A program made the translations under genes and the position numbers. This document shows, piece after piece, positions 41,585 through 51,448 of a DNA stretch of 51,558 nt. The stretch covers positions 1 to 51,558 of the forward strand of contig MVQL01000137.1 in the NCBI GenBank assembly GCA_002067205.1. Direction: 5' to 3'. The notes under the pieces were generated by a model. The model ran no database searches. It was not told where the DNA came from and saw only the letters and a list, made by a program, of their open reading frames with translations. Source of the stretch: Pelotomaculum sp. PtaB.Bin104. Lineage in GTDB: Bacteria > Bacillota > Desulfotomaculia > Desulfotomaculales > Pelotomaculaceae. How positions within the stretch are numbered: position 1 is the first letter of the stretch; each line of letters starts with the position of its first letter.

Positions 41585-42044
41585 GTTTGCACCCTCCTGC
41601 GTTATCTTTTATCGTCTTTGTGACATACCTAAAAACATAAATCTTAAATTAGCCGTTGGAATTGCTATTTCATTCGCTCCAATGTTTGGGATAGTTCCAA
41701 CTAATTATTAAACGGGAGTACCATTCAATGACTACTATCAAGTACATGAATCCGCCCTTTATCTGATATAGGTGAGGTCAGTGCCCATTTGTGATCGGCC
41801 TATCGGTCTTAAAACCCCGTAACAGGTAAGGGTATGATTATGCTAATGGCTTCGCTTGCTAAGATTCGGTCCTGGGCAAATCCCATGGATACCCATCCGT
41901 CGCATTAGCCGTAACACCTGCTTTCTAGCGCCAGGCGGGCGCAAAAAACATCCCGGCCGTTTAATGGTTATGGCTGCGGGAGGGCAATAAAAAGGAGGTT
42001 GTTTATGAGCAAGAAAAATGACAATGTTGGCAAGGATCCCTCCT
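41585..42044 (+). other. intergenic with decayed sequence
   Basis: About 460 bases without a recognisable gene. Near 42004 a ribosome site AAAAGGAGG precedes ATGAGCAAGAAAAATGACAA, but the frame stops after 13 codons at a TAA that lies in register with the transposase remnant that follows. Confidence 0.4.
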
Positions 42045-42388
42045 AATGGGATCGGCAAGCCGAAAGTGGAGCTTATAAGGGACAATTTCCTCATTCGTTA
42101 GACGGCACTAAAATCAACGCTAATGCCTCCAAGCATGTCGCCATGAGCTACGGCCGTATGAAAACTGAAGAACAGCGTTTGGAAAAAGAAATCAAAAAGC
42201 TACTTGAAAAGGCAAACAGCCTTGATTTAAAAGAAGACCAACAATATGGCCGGGACCGCCGTGGCGATGAAATTCCAGAAGAACTGGCTCACCAGGAAAC
42301 CGATGCGCTCATGCTGTTGCATCAGATGTTGAGAGCATGCTCGCATCGGATTCTGCCACCTACATGGATGCGGATCTGGCATCAATGA
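42045..42388 (+). mobile_element. IS1182-type transposase remnant
   Basis: The frame after the TAA reads LDGTKINANASKHVAMSYGR, then MKTEEQRLEKEIKKLLEKAN and YGRDRRGDEIPEEL, the linker region of IS1182/DUF772 transposases. Both catalytic ends are missing and the tail is shifted into unrelated sequence. A dead fragment. Confidence 0.65.
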
Positions 42389-42397
42389 AGACGAGCT

Positions 42398-42994
42398 TTA
42401 ATGCTGAATTAATCTTTCTATGTCTTTAATTAGGCTACTCATTGCTTCATTTACGTTGAAATTGGCCCGGCCTAACTGACTAACAGGGCAATGAAGATTA
42501 TAGTCTAATATTTTTTTTGAAATTTCCAATAGTTGTACTCGGCATTGGTCATAGAATTTATTCTTTTTTATTTCATATTGGTTTATAGCTGGTATGCTTC
42601 GTTTTTCGCAAAAAATAATCTGGGTGCACCGTTTGAAGTAATCAACATCCTTATTGAATTTTATCCTAAGGGCTTCGATTTCTTTGCCTAGCTCAATCCA
42701 GTAGGGTGTAAAACCGTTATCCTTAAGGATTTTATGAACCATGTGCAATTCAGCGGGTTCATAGGGGTTCTTTTTCAGATTAAGGGGCTTACCAGTCCCC
42801 TCCAGATTATCAAATTCCCCACGCTCCATAGCTCTTGCCATCATTGTCCCCACTAGATCGTGGGACCGAATCATGTGTAGGGTTTGTTGCATATCAATGC
42901 CAAAATCTTCTTTAATTTTTTTATTAAATACTATGTCTGCAATATTCCTCATGGATTTAACTTTAGACGCGGATAAATTAGTGCTATCTTCCAT
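42398..42994 (-). CDS. DUF1992 (DnaJ-homologue C28-like) protein
   Basis: 198 residues. The DUF1992 core is clear near residues 45-110: ARAMERGEFDNLEGTGKPLN, LKKNPYEPAELHMVHKILKD and NGFTPYWIELGKEIEALRI. The rest is helical. In bacteria the role of these proteins is unknown; the eukaryotic relatives are DNAJC28. A single gene with its own start (ATG 42994). Confidence 0.85.
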   Translation of the reverse strand: MEDSTNLSASKVKSMRNIADIVFNKKIKEDFGIDMQQTLHMIRSHDLVGTMMARAMERGEFDNLEGTGKPLNLKKNPYEPAELHMVHKILKDNGFTPYWIELGKEIEALRIKFNKDVDYFKRCTQIIFCEKRSIPAINQYEIKKNKFYDQCRVQLLEISKKILDYNLHCPVSQLGRANFNVNEAMSSLIKDIERLIQH

Positions 42995-43428
42995 TGTTAC
43001 TACCTCCTGACTTAATCATTGTAGTTTTACAAAATCACTAACGTTTAGTTTATTCATCACAATCCCACCTTACAGCAAGTATAAACCCGGCCCTAAGGGT
43101 CGGGTCAACATAATTCTAAAATGCATTTTGACAAAAAACAGATCAGTATTAATGGATCAACCAATGAGTAATTAGATGTGCAGCGAGTAGTTTAATTAAA
43201 AAGGCACCACTTCAAAATTGCACCAACTTAAAAGCAAATGCACCCCTCTAAGCAGCGATTTACACAATCTCCTGTAGGGCGGTTCCATTAACGTCGGCCG
43301 GATCGGTATGTTTGCGAAATTCAGTGTGGACGTTGGACGGATAGTTTTGAAATGCACTAGCCTGTCATGGATAAGAACTTTGAAAAAATATATAATATTT
43401 CAAAAAAGCTAAGGAAGGAAGTTTGCCA
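42995..43428 (+). other. intergenic, no gene seen
   Basis: About 430 bases, AT-rich with scattered GC-rich scraps (for example 43265-43350). No frame with a ribosome site. The promoter of the VOC gene is presumably near 43370-43400. Confidence 0.4.
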
Positions 43429-43872
43429 ATGATAGGTGTAGAAATCGACATGATCATATCGGACAGCTTAAAAGCATTAAATTTATATGAAAAAATTTTT
43501 GACGTGGAGCGCATTGAGGTTACAGCGTACAGCAAAGGGAAAAATGAGGCTGTTTTTAATATGTATGGTACGCGGTTTCACATGCTCGATGAAAATCCTG
43601 ATTTTATGCTTGTAGCGCCGAAATCAGGCGACCCCAAGCCCATGTGGTGCAACATCATTGTACCCGATATAAGACAAACCTTCGCCAAGGCGCTTGACGC
43701 AAGGTGTACCGAAGTACAGCCGATCACTGAGCTTGATGATTTCGGCGTGATAAATGCGATCTTTACTGATCCGTTCGGCTATATGTGGATGCTTCATCAA
43801 GTCGTGCGCGAGGTCGGCTTTGAGGAGCGTTGCCGCATCATGGAGGAGAAATTCGGAACTGGAAAACCATAA
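43429..43872 (+). CDS. VOC-superfamily (glyoxalase-like) protein
   Basis: About 147 residues from the ATG at 43429 with GGAAGG upstream. Two beta-alpha-beta-beta-beta modules typical of VOC proteins: SLKALNLYEKIFDVERIEVT and a C-terminal GVINAIFTDPFGYMWMLHQV, close to the PhnB-like group (ITELDDFG..DPFG..W). It may act as a dioxygenase, isomerase or drug-binding protein; metal ligands are not fully kept. Twenty-four bases before the next gene, so probably one operon. Confidence 0.85.
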   Translation: MIGVEIDMIISDSLKALNLYEKIFDVERIEVTAYSKGKNEAVFNMYGTRFHMLDENPDFMLVAPKSGDPKPMWCNIIVPDIRQTFAKALDARCTEVQPITELDDFGVINAIFTDPFGYMWMLHQVVREVGFEERCRIMEEKFGTGKP

Positions 43873-43905
43873 AAAAAATTGATCAATTGATGGGGAATGA
43901 TTGAA

Positions 43906-44901
43906 ATGGCGAACGCGGTATTTTCCGGTGTCCGGACAAAGTGGCTGCCGCTTTATGAACAACTTCGCGGGATGGCGGTGGAAAAACTTGGCGCGTTTGA
44001 CGAGCATGAGACATCAAACGCCGTATTATGGAGGCATCACTCCACTTTTGCCGAGGTGAGCGCCAAAAAGGACTGTATGGTGGTTGCCTTTGCTTCCGAT
44101 GTTCTCCATGACGAATGGGAGCCGTCGAAAGTATTGCAGACCTCCAAAAACCGTGTGGTTCATTATTTTGAGGTGACGGACTGTGCTTTGTTCCCGGAAC
44201 TAATTAAACGCATCACTCAGGCGTATATCCTGACCCAGTCGAGTCGCGCGCGCAAGGAGACTGCGGAAAAACCGGCATATACCACAATTGACGAATACAT
44301 CGCACTGTTTCCGGAGAATGTGCGGGACATACTCGAACAAGTCCGATCAACAATACGTAAAGCTGCCCCGGATGCAAAAGAAAAGATAAGCTGGCAAATG
44401 CCGACGTTCTGGCAGAATGAAAATCTCGTGCATTTCGCGGCGGCGAAAAACCACATCGGACTTTATCCTGGCGAGAGCGGTGTTCGTGTCTTTGCTGATA
44501 AGCTGACGGGATATAAAACATCAAAGGGAGCAATACAATTTCCGCTTTCCGAACCGATACCGTATGATTTGATCGCGGAAATTACGCGGTTCAGGGCTCG
44601 GGAAAGCGCGGAAAAAACAAAGGGCGGCATCCGCGATAAGCAATACGCCTTTGAAGCTGTCATCCAAAAGGTTCCCGATATGGACGGCGCTTATGTGGAG
44701 ATTCCCTTTGACGTAAAGGTGGAATTTGGAAAAGGCCGCGTCCCTGTCCATGCCACCTTTGACGGGGAACCCTACGACGGCAGTATAGTCAAAATGGGCA
44801 CCCCTTGCCATATCATCGGTATCCGCAAGGACATTCGGGTAAAAATTGGCAAGCAGCCCGGCGATATTGTCAAGGTCACGCTTGTGGAAAGGGATATTTA
44901 A
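43906..44901 (+). CDS. three-domain fusion: DUF5655-like, DUF1801 and DUF1905
   Basis: About 331 residues from the ATG at 43906 (GGGGA nine bases before). Residues ~10-115 look like a DUF5655 domain ([40 protein letters not shown]); ~120-235 a DUF1801/YdhG domain ([49 protein letters not shown]); ~240-334 a DUF1905 beta-barrel ([51 protein letters not shown]). The latter two are often fused in Clostridia; the triple arrangement is less usual. Functions unknown. Confidence 0.8.
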   Translation: MANAVFSGVRTKWLPLYEQLRGMAVEKLGAFDEHETSNAVLWRHHSTFAEVSAKKDCMVVAFASDVLHDEWEPSKVLQTSKNRVVHYFEVTDCALFPELIKRITQAYILTQSSRARKETAEKPAYTTIDEYIALFPENVRDILEQVRSTIRKAAPDAKEKISWQMPTFWQNENLVHFAAAKNHIGLYPGESGVRVFADKLTGYKTSKGAIQFPLSEPIPYDLIAEITRFRARESAEKTKGGIRDKQYAFEAVIQKVPDMDGAYVEIPFDVKVEFGKGRVPVHATFDGEPYDGSIVKMGTPCHIIGIRKDIRVKIGKQPGDIVKVTLVERDI

Positions 44902-45209
44902 AGAACAGGCGGCATTCCCTTATACCTGGAAGGTCCAGGAGCTGCACATCATGCGGAATATGATAATTATGTTAATTTGCGTGACACCGCGAAGGCTGCA
45001 CTGGACCAGGATAAAGCATTGTATGCGGCTGTAGGATTAAATCTACGGCCCTTATTTTTTTGCCAGTCAGCATCGGGTAAGATCTAAAGTGAGGAGTAAA
45101 CGCGAACATATTGCGGTAAAACCGTGCAATTGTTTTCATTATTGACGGTATATAAGTCAACTGATATAATTGCTAATAAAATAATTGCTATAACATCTAT
45201 TGAGGTAAC
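44902..45209 (+). other. coding scrap plus terminator
   Basis: After the fusion gene, 44907-45047 reads as protein (GGIPLYLEGPGAAHHAEYDN, then NLRDTAKAALDQDKALYAAV) without a start: an unidentified remnant. It ends in GGCTGTAG...CTACGGCC (45027-45050) plus ATTTTTTT, a plus-strand terminator that serves the upstream operon. Confidence 0.5.
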
Positions 45210-45638
45210 ATGAAATACATTATTGAAGAGTCCCTTGGATTCATTATCAGCAGGACCAACCAAAAACTCTCAAACTACCTGACACGAAAATTTAAACCAT
45301 ACGATATTACTCCCGAACAATGGGGATTATTAAACCGGCTTTGGAAGAAAGATGGAATTTCTCAAAAAGAACTATCGGAAATAACTATAAAAGATCAGAC
45401 AACCGTAACTAGAATATTGGACAAACTCGAACGGAAAGGTTTTATTAAACGTCAAACTTGTCCTAATGACCGACGGTCATATTTGATTTTTCTAACCGAT
45501 ACGGGTAGGAACCTTGAGGATCAACTTGTGTCGATTGCTTACGAAGTATTGAACGAAGCATTACAGGGTATAAGCGAGAAAGAAATAAAACAACTAAAAG
45601 TTCTATTAAACAGAATTTTTATAAACGTTGACAAATAA
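45210..45638 (+). CDS. MarR-family transcriptional regulator
   Basis: 142 residues. Winged helix: LSNYLTRKFKPYDITPEQWG, KDGISQKELSEITIKDQTTV (recognition helix), RILDKLERKGFIKRQTCPND and RRSYLIFLTDTG (wing). The usual size and layout. ATG at 45210 with TTGAGGTAAC. It precedes a four-helix membrane protein gene by 66 bases and probably controls it; ligand unknown. Confidence 0.9.
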   Translation: MKYIIEESLGFIISRTNQKLSNYLTRKFKPYDITPEQWGLLNRLWKKDGISQKELSEITIKDQTTVTRILDKLERKGFIKRQTCPNDRRSYLIFLTDTGRNLEDQLVSIAYEVLNEALQGISEKEIKQLKVLLNRIFINVDK

Positions 45639-45704
45639 AACTAGTACTTTTCCGATATTTTATTGGGTTTCTGAAAATTTTTAGGGAGGTATCATTTAAA
45701 TCTA

Positions 45705-46211
45705 ATGAAGAAAATAGGTATAACGGGTAGGTCATGGTTAAAGAGTTTTCATATTTTCTTTTGTTGTGCTTGGATTGGTACTGGCCTTTCCATGTTGCTC
45801 CTTGGTTTTGTGAAGGGGTACACACCTAGCGGAGATGAGCTTTATGCTGTAAACGCTTCCATAAAACTCATTGATGACTTCATTATTATTCCGGCAGCAT
45901 TAGGCTCTCTGTTTACAGGTTTGCTAATTTGTTGGTTAACAAACTGGGGTTTTTTTAAGTTTAACTGGATTGTAGTTAAGTGGATTATTACTGTGGCCCA
46001 AATCCTTTTCGGAACCTTCTTTTTGGGTAAATGGGTAAACGGCGCAACTGCTATATCAAACACGGAACGTGCCTTGGCACTTCAAAACCAAACTTACTTA
46101 TATTTTAGAGAGATGAATAACTATTTTGGTAGTATTCAAGTATTACTGCTCATAGTTGTGGTTTTTATCTCTGTTTTTAAACCTTGGGGGAAAAAACTTA
46201 AAAAATCTTAG
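45705..46211 (+). CDS. four-helix membrane protein (DUF2269-like)
   Basis: 168 residues with four membrane helices: LKSFHIFFCCAWIGTGLSML, IIIPAALGSLFTGLLICWLT, IVVKWIITVAQILFGTFFLG and GSIQVLLLIVVVFISVFKPW. The conserved early His and Trp (SFHIFFCCAWIG) are as in DUF2269 and related integral membrane proteins that may bind haem or quinone. Placed behind a MarR gene. AGGGAGG lies 14 bases before the ATG, rather far. Confidence 0.65.
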   Translation: MKKIGITGRSWLKSFHIFFCCAWIGTGLSMLLLGFVKGYTPSGDELYAVNASIKLIDDFIIIPAALGSLFTGLLICWLTNWGFFKFNWIVVKWIITVAQILFGTFFLGKWVNGATAISNTERALALQNQTYLYFREMNNYFGSIQVLLLIVVVFISVFKPWGKKLKKS

Positions 46212-46337
46212 CCCTCTTCCAACTTGTTATCACATTGAATTTAAAATCTAACCTATATTAATAAATGCTTAAACCAACTAGTCATTCATTCTAGTTTAGT
46301 TTTCAAGGGCTTTATTAAGCAGTAAGGTGGAGTTATT

Positions 46338-46550
46338 ATGAGAAACGATATAGTGTATAGAATCGCTTACGATGCCCATATTGCTGCGTATCTTGACCCT
46401 GAATGCCATCGTAGAAGTGGATACAAGCTTAAAAAGTTTGAAGATGGATACAGGTATTATCCAATAGGTACAAAAAAGACATATATTGTTAGAAACTCAC
46501 AAGTTGTTGAATTGGGACAGCATATTTCAACCATTTATTGGTCTGAATGA
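46338..46550 (+). CDS. small hypothetical protein
   Basis: 70 residues, ATG with AAGGTGGAG upstream. Sequence RNDIVYRIAYDAHIAAYLDP, then YKLKKFEDGYRYYPIGTKKT; basic and aromatic, no signal or membrane segment, no recognised family. The good ribosome site and normal composition favour a real gene. Confidence 0.5.
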   Translation: MRNDIVYRIAYDAHIAAYLDPECHRRSGYKLKKFEDGYRYYPIGTKKTYIVRNSQVVELGQHISTIYWSE

Positions 46551-46613
46551 GCAAAGTTTCGAAAACACTTTAAATGTCTTCATACCCTTTAGTATCAAAT
46601 AGACTATAAGTTT

Positions 46614-46739
46614 TGCCGCTGGATCTGGTTGACCCGGCTGTGGAGCAACCCTGTCTAGTGACCTTCTACGTCAATGCCGACCAGTTTTACCATACAAGCG
46701 GTTCCTGGATGGAGGCCAACATCTCGGGCAGTTTTTAAC
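46614..46739 (+). pseudogene. unidentified C-terminal coding scrap
   Basis: A GC-rich frame reads LPLDLVDPAVEQPCLVTFYV, then NADQFYHTSGSWMEANISGSF and a stop, without a start. Similar in character to the scrap at 16343. Confidence 0.3.
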
Positions 46740-46823
46740 TAAGAGTACATGGAACAAAATATCAGAACGTTTGTAAATATTCCTTCCGCAATTATTTTTA
46801 ATAAATAAGGAGTGTATTGATTT

Positions 46824-47234
46824 ATGATTAATGAAAAAATAAAAAAAGTATCACCATCTGTCGATGAATGGCTCAAAGAAGCCAAAGCGGATCCAATGGC
46901 TTTACAGGAAGGGATGTTTCTAGTCCATAATGGTGTTGTGCGTCAGACACCCAAAGCCAAGGTCCGCCAAGGGCTTGATGATGGTTCGTCGGTAAAAGGA
47001 ATGGAATTTGCTTATGATGCAATGAAAGTGGATGCGGCGATTGCAGAGACTTATAAAATGGATGGCATCTTCTATGTTAAAGTTTGGCTTAATGAAGGCC
47101 GGCTTGAGGTTGGTGATGACATAATGTATGTACTGATAGGCGGCGATATTAGACCACATGTTGTAGATGCCCTGCAATTCCTGGTTGGAAAAATCAAAAC
47201 CGAATGTGTTACGGAAATAGAGCAAAAATCATAA
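46824..47234 (+). CDS. moaE: MoaE-like molybdopterin synthase large subunit
   Basis: 136 residues. MoaE transfers sulfur from MoaD to precursor Z to make molybdopterin. Recognisable: FLVHNGVVRQTPK (family GxVR), VKGMEFAYDAMKVDAAI, FYVKVWLNEGRLEVGDDIMY (the vwHRxGxLxvGd core) and ALQFLVGKIKTEC. The usual VPIWKxE near the C-terminus is not clear (IKTECVTEIEQ), so it is a divergent member and activity is less certain. Stand-alone gene with AAGGAG. It would serve the formate dehydrogenase, which also lies behind Moco riboswitches. Confidence 0.75.
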   Translation: MINEKIKKVSPSVDEWLKEAKADPMALQEGMFLVHNGVVRQTPKAKVRQGLDDGSSVKGMEFAYDAMKVDAAIAETYKMDGIFYVKVWLNEGRLEVGDDIMYVLIGGDIRPHVVDALQFLVGKIKTECVTEIEQKS

Positions 47235-47562
47235 TTGACATTAGGTTGTCCAGGCAGACTGGTGGCTGGCATCTTCGAGGAGCTCGGTTTGACGGGATTC
47301 GCAATACCCGGACTTAGGCCTCCGGGGCATGTGCTTGATTGCCCGTATTCAACCCTGGCTAAGTACTTTTTGTCCAGTGGCTAAAAGCTAAATCATCATA
47401 TATACTATTGTTAACCTAAATCATGAGGTAAGGAGATGTGCAGTATGTACAAAACAGCGGATATTGCAGTCATTGCATGTAAACGGGAGGTGCGTGTAAA
47501 GTAAAATAAACACATAGTACCTCCCAAAAGATGATTTAATCATTTTTAGGAGGGAAATATAA
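47235..47562 (+). other. intergenic with short leader ORF and hairpin before rsgA
   Basis: A 19-codon ORF with its own AAGGAGATG site starts at 47445 (MYKTADIAVIACKREVRVK). Its end overlaps a hairpin GGGAGGT...ACCTCCC (47484-47525). It could be a leader peptide; no attenuator T-run is seen. The 47235-47400 part is GC-rich debris. Confidence 0.35.
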
Positions 47563-48642
47563 TTGGAAAATATTTTACAGAGATATGGTCTAAGCAAACG
47601 TTTTTTACAGGAAGCATCCTTGTATCCCAATTTGGTAATCGGCCGGATTTTTACGCAATACAAAGATTTGTACAAAGCAGTTACCAGCCGTGGGGAGATT
47701 TCAGCGGAAATATCCGGCAAGTTTCGATATGCAACAGCCAGCTTATCCGATTACCCTGCGGTGGGGGATTTTGTGATGCTTGACCGCAGCGATAATGAAA
47801 ATGGAAACGCAATTATTCACCAGGTCCTGACCAGAAAAAGCTCCTTCGAGCGCAAGGCGGCAGGTACGGAGAATGATACACAGGTTGTTGCAGCAAACAT
47901 TGACACGGCCTTTCTGTGTATGGCACTGAATAATGACTTCAACCTGCGGCGGCTGGAGCGCTACCTGTCCATCACCTGGGACAGCGGGGCCACTCCCGTA
48001 GTAGTGCTGACAAAATCCGACATTTGCCACAATTTACAGGAAAGACTGTCTGAGGTTTCGGCAGTGGCAATCGGTGTGGATATATTGGTTACTTCAGCTA
48101 TGTCCGGGGAAGGCTATAAAAGCATCCAGTCATATATTCAGCCGTTTAAAACCGTGGCCTTTATCGGCTCCTCAGGTGTGGGTAAGTCTACATTAATTAA
48201 TCGTTTGGCAGGCAGCGAAATTCTGCAAACCAACGAAATCCGCAAAGACGGCAAGGGTAGGCATACAACTAAACTGAGGCAGCTGCTGGTCCTGCAAAAT
48301 GGCGGAATTGTCATTGATACACCCGGAATGAGAGAACTGGGGGTTGTAAGCGTTGATTTATCAAAGTCATTTGCCGATATTGATCAGCTGGCCGGGCAGT
48401 GTAAATTCAGTGACTGCTCTCACCAAAGCGAACCGGGGTGTGCAGTGCAAAGGGCTGTCCAACATGGTGAACTTACGGAGAAAAGATTGGAGAGCTACCT
48501 GAAACTGAAAAAAGAAGCGAAATATGATGGGCTAAGCTCCAAGCAGATTGAAACAGAAAAGATCAATGCCATGTTTTCCGGTATGGGTGGTTTGAAGAAC
48601 GCGAGGAAATTCATTAAAGAACAAAGCAGAAAAAAAAGATAA
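47563..48642 (+). CDS. rsgA: ribosome small-subunit maturation GTPase RsgA
   Basis: 359 residues. RsgA is a late 30S assembly GTPase. OB-fold first (ISGKFRYATASLSDYPAVGD), then circularly permuted GTPase motifs in the order G4 VVLTKSD, G1 FIGSSGVGKSTLINRL, G2 RKDGKGRHTT, G3 VIDTPGMRELG, and a C-terminal zinc knuckle CKFSDCSHQSEPGC. TTG start at 47563 with AGGAGGG; no better ATG. This is the long RsgA subgroup (~350) often present as a second copy in Clostridia. Confidence 0.95.
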   Translation: MENILQRYGLSKRFLQEASLYPNLVIGRIFTQYKDLYKAVTSRGEISAEISGKFRYATASLSDYPAVGDFVMLDRSDNENGNAIIHQVLTRKSSFERKAAGTENDTQVVAANIDTAFLCMALNNDFNLRRLERYLSITWDSGATPVVVLTKSDICHNLQERLSEVSAVAIGVDILVTSAMSGEGYKSIQSYIQPFKTVAFIGSSGVGKSTLINRLAGSEILQTNEIRKDGKGRHTTKLRQLLVLQNGGIVIDTPGMRELGVVSVDLSKSFADIDQLAGQCKFSDCSHQSEPGCAVQRAVQHGELTEKRLESYLKLKKEAKYDGLSSKQIETEKINAMFSGMGGLKNARKFIKEQSRKKR

Positions 48643-48671
48643 GCTCCCCAAACCACAATTCCTATTACTGC

Positions 48672-48709
48672 AACGGCCATAAATTATTCTTGGCCGTTAA
48701 TCTTTTTTT
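48672..48709 (+). terminator. intrinsic terminator of rsgA
   Basis: AACGGCCA...TGGCCGTT followed by AATC and seven T, 30 bases after the stop. Confidence 0.9.
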
Positions 48710-48772
48710 ATAACGGGTATGCAAGGCTGAAGCGGGACTTCAAGCTTTGTTTACCTAGTCTTTGGCTATGTT

Positions 48773-51448
48773 TTATGCTTTATTGAAAAATACTTTACCT
48801 TCATCCCCGTCGACAATAATTTTGCTGCCGTCTCTGACAGCTCTCATGACACCCTGCACATTCACCACGGCGGGGACCCCGTATTCCCTGGCCACAATGG
48901 CTCCGTGGGACAGATACCCTCCGGTTTCCATGACCACCGCGCAGGCTTTTAGAAACAGCGGGGTCCAGGCCGGGTCGGTGGACGGAGCTACCATGACATC
49001 TCCCGGCTGCAGCCTGCTTCCTTCACCCGGATGTCTAATCAGCCGGGCGATGCCGGAAGCTTTCCCTGCCGCCGCCGCTACCCCTTGCAGGCAATTACCG
49101 GTACCTAGGGCTACAGGTTCCGAAAAGACAGGTTTTTCTCCAAAAATAACATCCGGTGGATCGAGCGCCTCTTTTTCCTTGCGGCTTTCTTTCCGTGCCG
49201 CCACCAGGTTTCGCAGTCCATCACCATTCCAACTCCCATTCAGTATGGAAAACAAATCCGACCAGGAGCAATAAAATATATCATTCTGCTCTTCAATTAG
49301 ACCGCGCTGAGATAAACGCTTGCCTAACTCAAGAGCCATCATACGGTAAGGTTTCAGGGCTGCTGCTAAAACAGATTTGGTCATTTCCCGCACTGCCGCT
49401 CCATCTTGCGCATCCTTGATTGTTTTTTTGATATCCGCCTGTTCAGCGGGAGGCACTTTTTCTGCTGCTTCCTGCCAGGCCTGGTCAAATTTCTCCTTTT
49501 GTACGGCTTTCCACTGTTCGGAATTTGCGGTTGCCATGGTACTCTTAATAATATCCATCAGATACGTGGGGTCTTCCTCCCACCGGGGGTTGATAATATC
49601 CAGTTCGTAAACAGCCCGGTGTCCGTACTCCTTGATGAACTCCCGAAATTCCTTTTTAAAGGGAGAGCTTTCCGGCAGATGCTCTTCCCAGGAACGGGGG
49701 TCAAAATCGTCCCCGGTTAAATACTTAACAGCGGCTTTATCCTGGCGGGCCAGTTGGGCCAGTTCCATCAAGCGGTAGCCGTGGTCGGCACTGGTTATTC
49801 CCGATTCTCCACCCACCATCAAGCCATTTAGTGCGATCATAACTCTCGGCCCTAAATATCCACTCAATTTTTGAAGCAAAGACATTAGCGGCCAGGTACC
49901 GACACCGCTTAAAAAAGTGAATTTTTCGAAGTAAGCTTTCGTAATTCTGCCTAACTCATTGTATTTATCGATAAAACCTCGGTCGGAAATCTGCTCGAAT
50001 CCGGTTCCAATCAGGGATTCGACGGAACGGGCAACTTCGGCAAAAGTACCGGCGGCGCCGGCAGCCGCGTCCATGATCAGAGACGCGCCTTTCATCGCAC
50101 GGCGTTGTCTTTCCAAACCAGTCTCGCCTTCATAAGGGTTGGTATTTTCTATTTCTATTGCGGGCTGGTGCCCTCCCCAAAAGGGGTTAAAATCCCTGGG
50201 CAGCATTCCGGTGGAATCATAAAAAGCCCACTGCAGGGCGGACATGTCGCAATACAATCTACCTTTAAAAAAACGGGAGAATTGAAAACCATCCGGCATT
50301 GGATAGCCGGGTCCCGAAAAAGAAGTGAACTGAATAGCATCAATACCGTTTTTCATTACCCGGCGGTGCAAGGGACTGATGACCATAGGGACGGCATCCC
50401 TGTAGTTCCCGTTGGACCATATCCGGGTCTTGTTCTTTAAAGCCTCAAAGGTATAATCAGGCAACGCGGTCACCGGCCGGGCCTGGAGCAATACGAAATC
50501 TTGCCCGTCAAAAGCCCACTCCACATCCTGGTGCACTTCACATTCTCCCAGAGACTCAAAGACCCGCATCAGCAGCAAACCCAGTTTTTCTATATTTTCA
50601 TCCGGCAATACCTGCTGCGAGTCCATATTCTCTTGTGGTACAAAACGGGTTCCGCCGCTTGCGCATGCGCTGGTCATTCCTTGCTTTGCTCCGATTTTCT
50701 TTGCTGTGAGACTAGGCACCACACCATAAGCTGCAGCGTCCAGATAATAAGTGTCAGGTTCAATCGCGCCGCTTACCACCGATTCTCCCAACCCAAAGTT
50801 GGTGTTGACCACAAACTGGTCCTCACGGCCGGTCTGTGGATCGCAGGTAAAGGCCACCCCGGAGGCCTGGGCCTCCACCATCTTCATGATCACCACGGCC
50901 TGGCCCACTTCTGCATCTTTAACGTCCATTTTCCGCCTGTAAGCCACAGCCCGGGGCGTCCATAAGGAAGCGTAGCACTCTTTAATGTCGGCTAGAATAT
51001 TATCTACACCTTGCACATTCAGGAACGATTCGTGAATGCCGGCAAAAGACGCTTTCCCGGAGTCCTCGGCAGATGCGGAAGACCTGACGGCCACCGGCTT
51101 GTCCATTATACCAGCGGTTGTAAGCTGATAAACAAGTTCATCCCTGATACTCGCAGGGATATGCCCTGCATTTATAGTTTCTCTCAGCAGGTAAAGCTCT
51201 CGCTCAGTTTCCTTTTCTCCAATGCTGTCAATGTTCACACTGTCAGTGATTTGCTCAATTCGTTCAAGCAGGTCATTTTCTTTGATGAAACTCTGGTACG
51301 CCCCGGCGCCAAGGACGCCTCCGGGGGGGATTCTGAACCCGTAACGATCGAGCTTGCCCAGGTTCCATCCTTTACCCCCGACTACATCCACCCCGGCTTG
51401 AAAAGCCTCCGGCCAACCAAAAAAGAACCCTCCGCAACTCTTTTCCAT
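48773..51448 (-). CDS. PEP-synthase/rifampicin-phosphotransferase-like dikinase
   Basis: About 891 residues from the ATG at 51448 (GGGGAGG before it). The N-terminal PPDK-type ATP-grasp has GGKGWNLGKLDRYGFRIPPG and VRSSASAEDSGKASFAGIHE; ATP-grasp ends in DVEWAFDGQDFVLLQARPV. A large central domain (~350-760) follows, then the C-terminal swivelling phosphohistidine domain with AVVMETGGYLSHGAIVAREYG (catalytic His) and VVNVQGVMRAVRDGSKIIVDG. There is no PEP/pyruvate TIM-barrel at the C-terminus: the His domain is last, as in rifampicin phosphotransferase (Rph) rather than true PEP synthase. It therefore probably phosphorylates an unknown small molecule or drug using ATP's beta-phosphate. Convergent with rsgA. 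Confidence 0.85.
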   Translation of the reverse strand: MEKSCGGFFFGWPEAFQAGVDVVGGKGWNLGKLDRYGFRIPPGGVLGAGAYQSFIKENDLLERIEQITDSVNIDSIGEKETERELYLLRETINAGHIPASIRDELVYQLTTAGIMDKPVAVRSSASAEDSGKASFAGIHESFLNVQGVDNILADIKECYASLWTPRAVAYRRKMDVKDAEVGQAVVIMKMVEAQASGVAFTCDPQTGREDQFVVNTNFGLGESVVSGAIEPDTYYLDAAAYGVVPSLTAKKIGAKQGMTSACASGGTRFVPQENMDSQQVLPDENIEKLGLLLMRVFESLGECEVHQDVEWAFDGQDFVLLQARPVTALPDYTFEALKNKTRIWSNGNYRDAVPMVISPLHRRVMKNGIDAIQFTSFSGPGYPMPDGFQFSRFFKGRLYCDMSALQWAFYDSTGMLPRDFNPFWGGHQPAIEIENTNPYEGETGLERQRRAMKGASLIMDAAAGAAGTFAEVARSVESLIGTGFEQISDRGFIDKYNELGRITKAYFEKFTFLSGVGTWPLMSLLQKLSGYLGPRVMIALNGLMVGGESGITSADHGYRLMELAQLARQDKAAVKYLTGDDFDPRSWEEHLPESSPFKKEFREFIKEYGHRAVYELDIINPRWEEDPTYLMDIIKSTMATANSEQWKAVQKEKFDQAWQEAAEKVPPAEQADIKKTIKDAQDGAAVREMTKSVLAAALKPYRMMALELGKRLSQRGLIEEQNDIFYCSWSDLFSILNGSWNGDGLRNLVAARKESRKEKEALDPPDVIFGEKPVFSEPVALGTGNCLQGVAAAAGKASGIARLIRHPGEGSRLQPGDVMVAPSTDPAWTPLFLKACAVVMETGGYLSHGAIVAREYGVPAVVNVQGVMRAVRDGSKIIVDGDEGKVFFNKA

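Noticed and set aside
41843..42094. 83-codon minus-strand ORF
   Set aside because: Overlaps the ribosome site and 5' part of the transposase remnant on the other strand; no homology seen.
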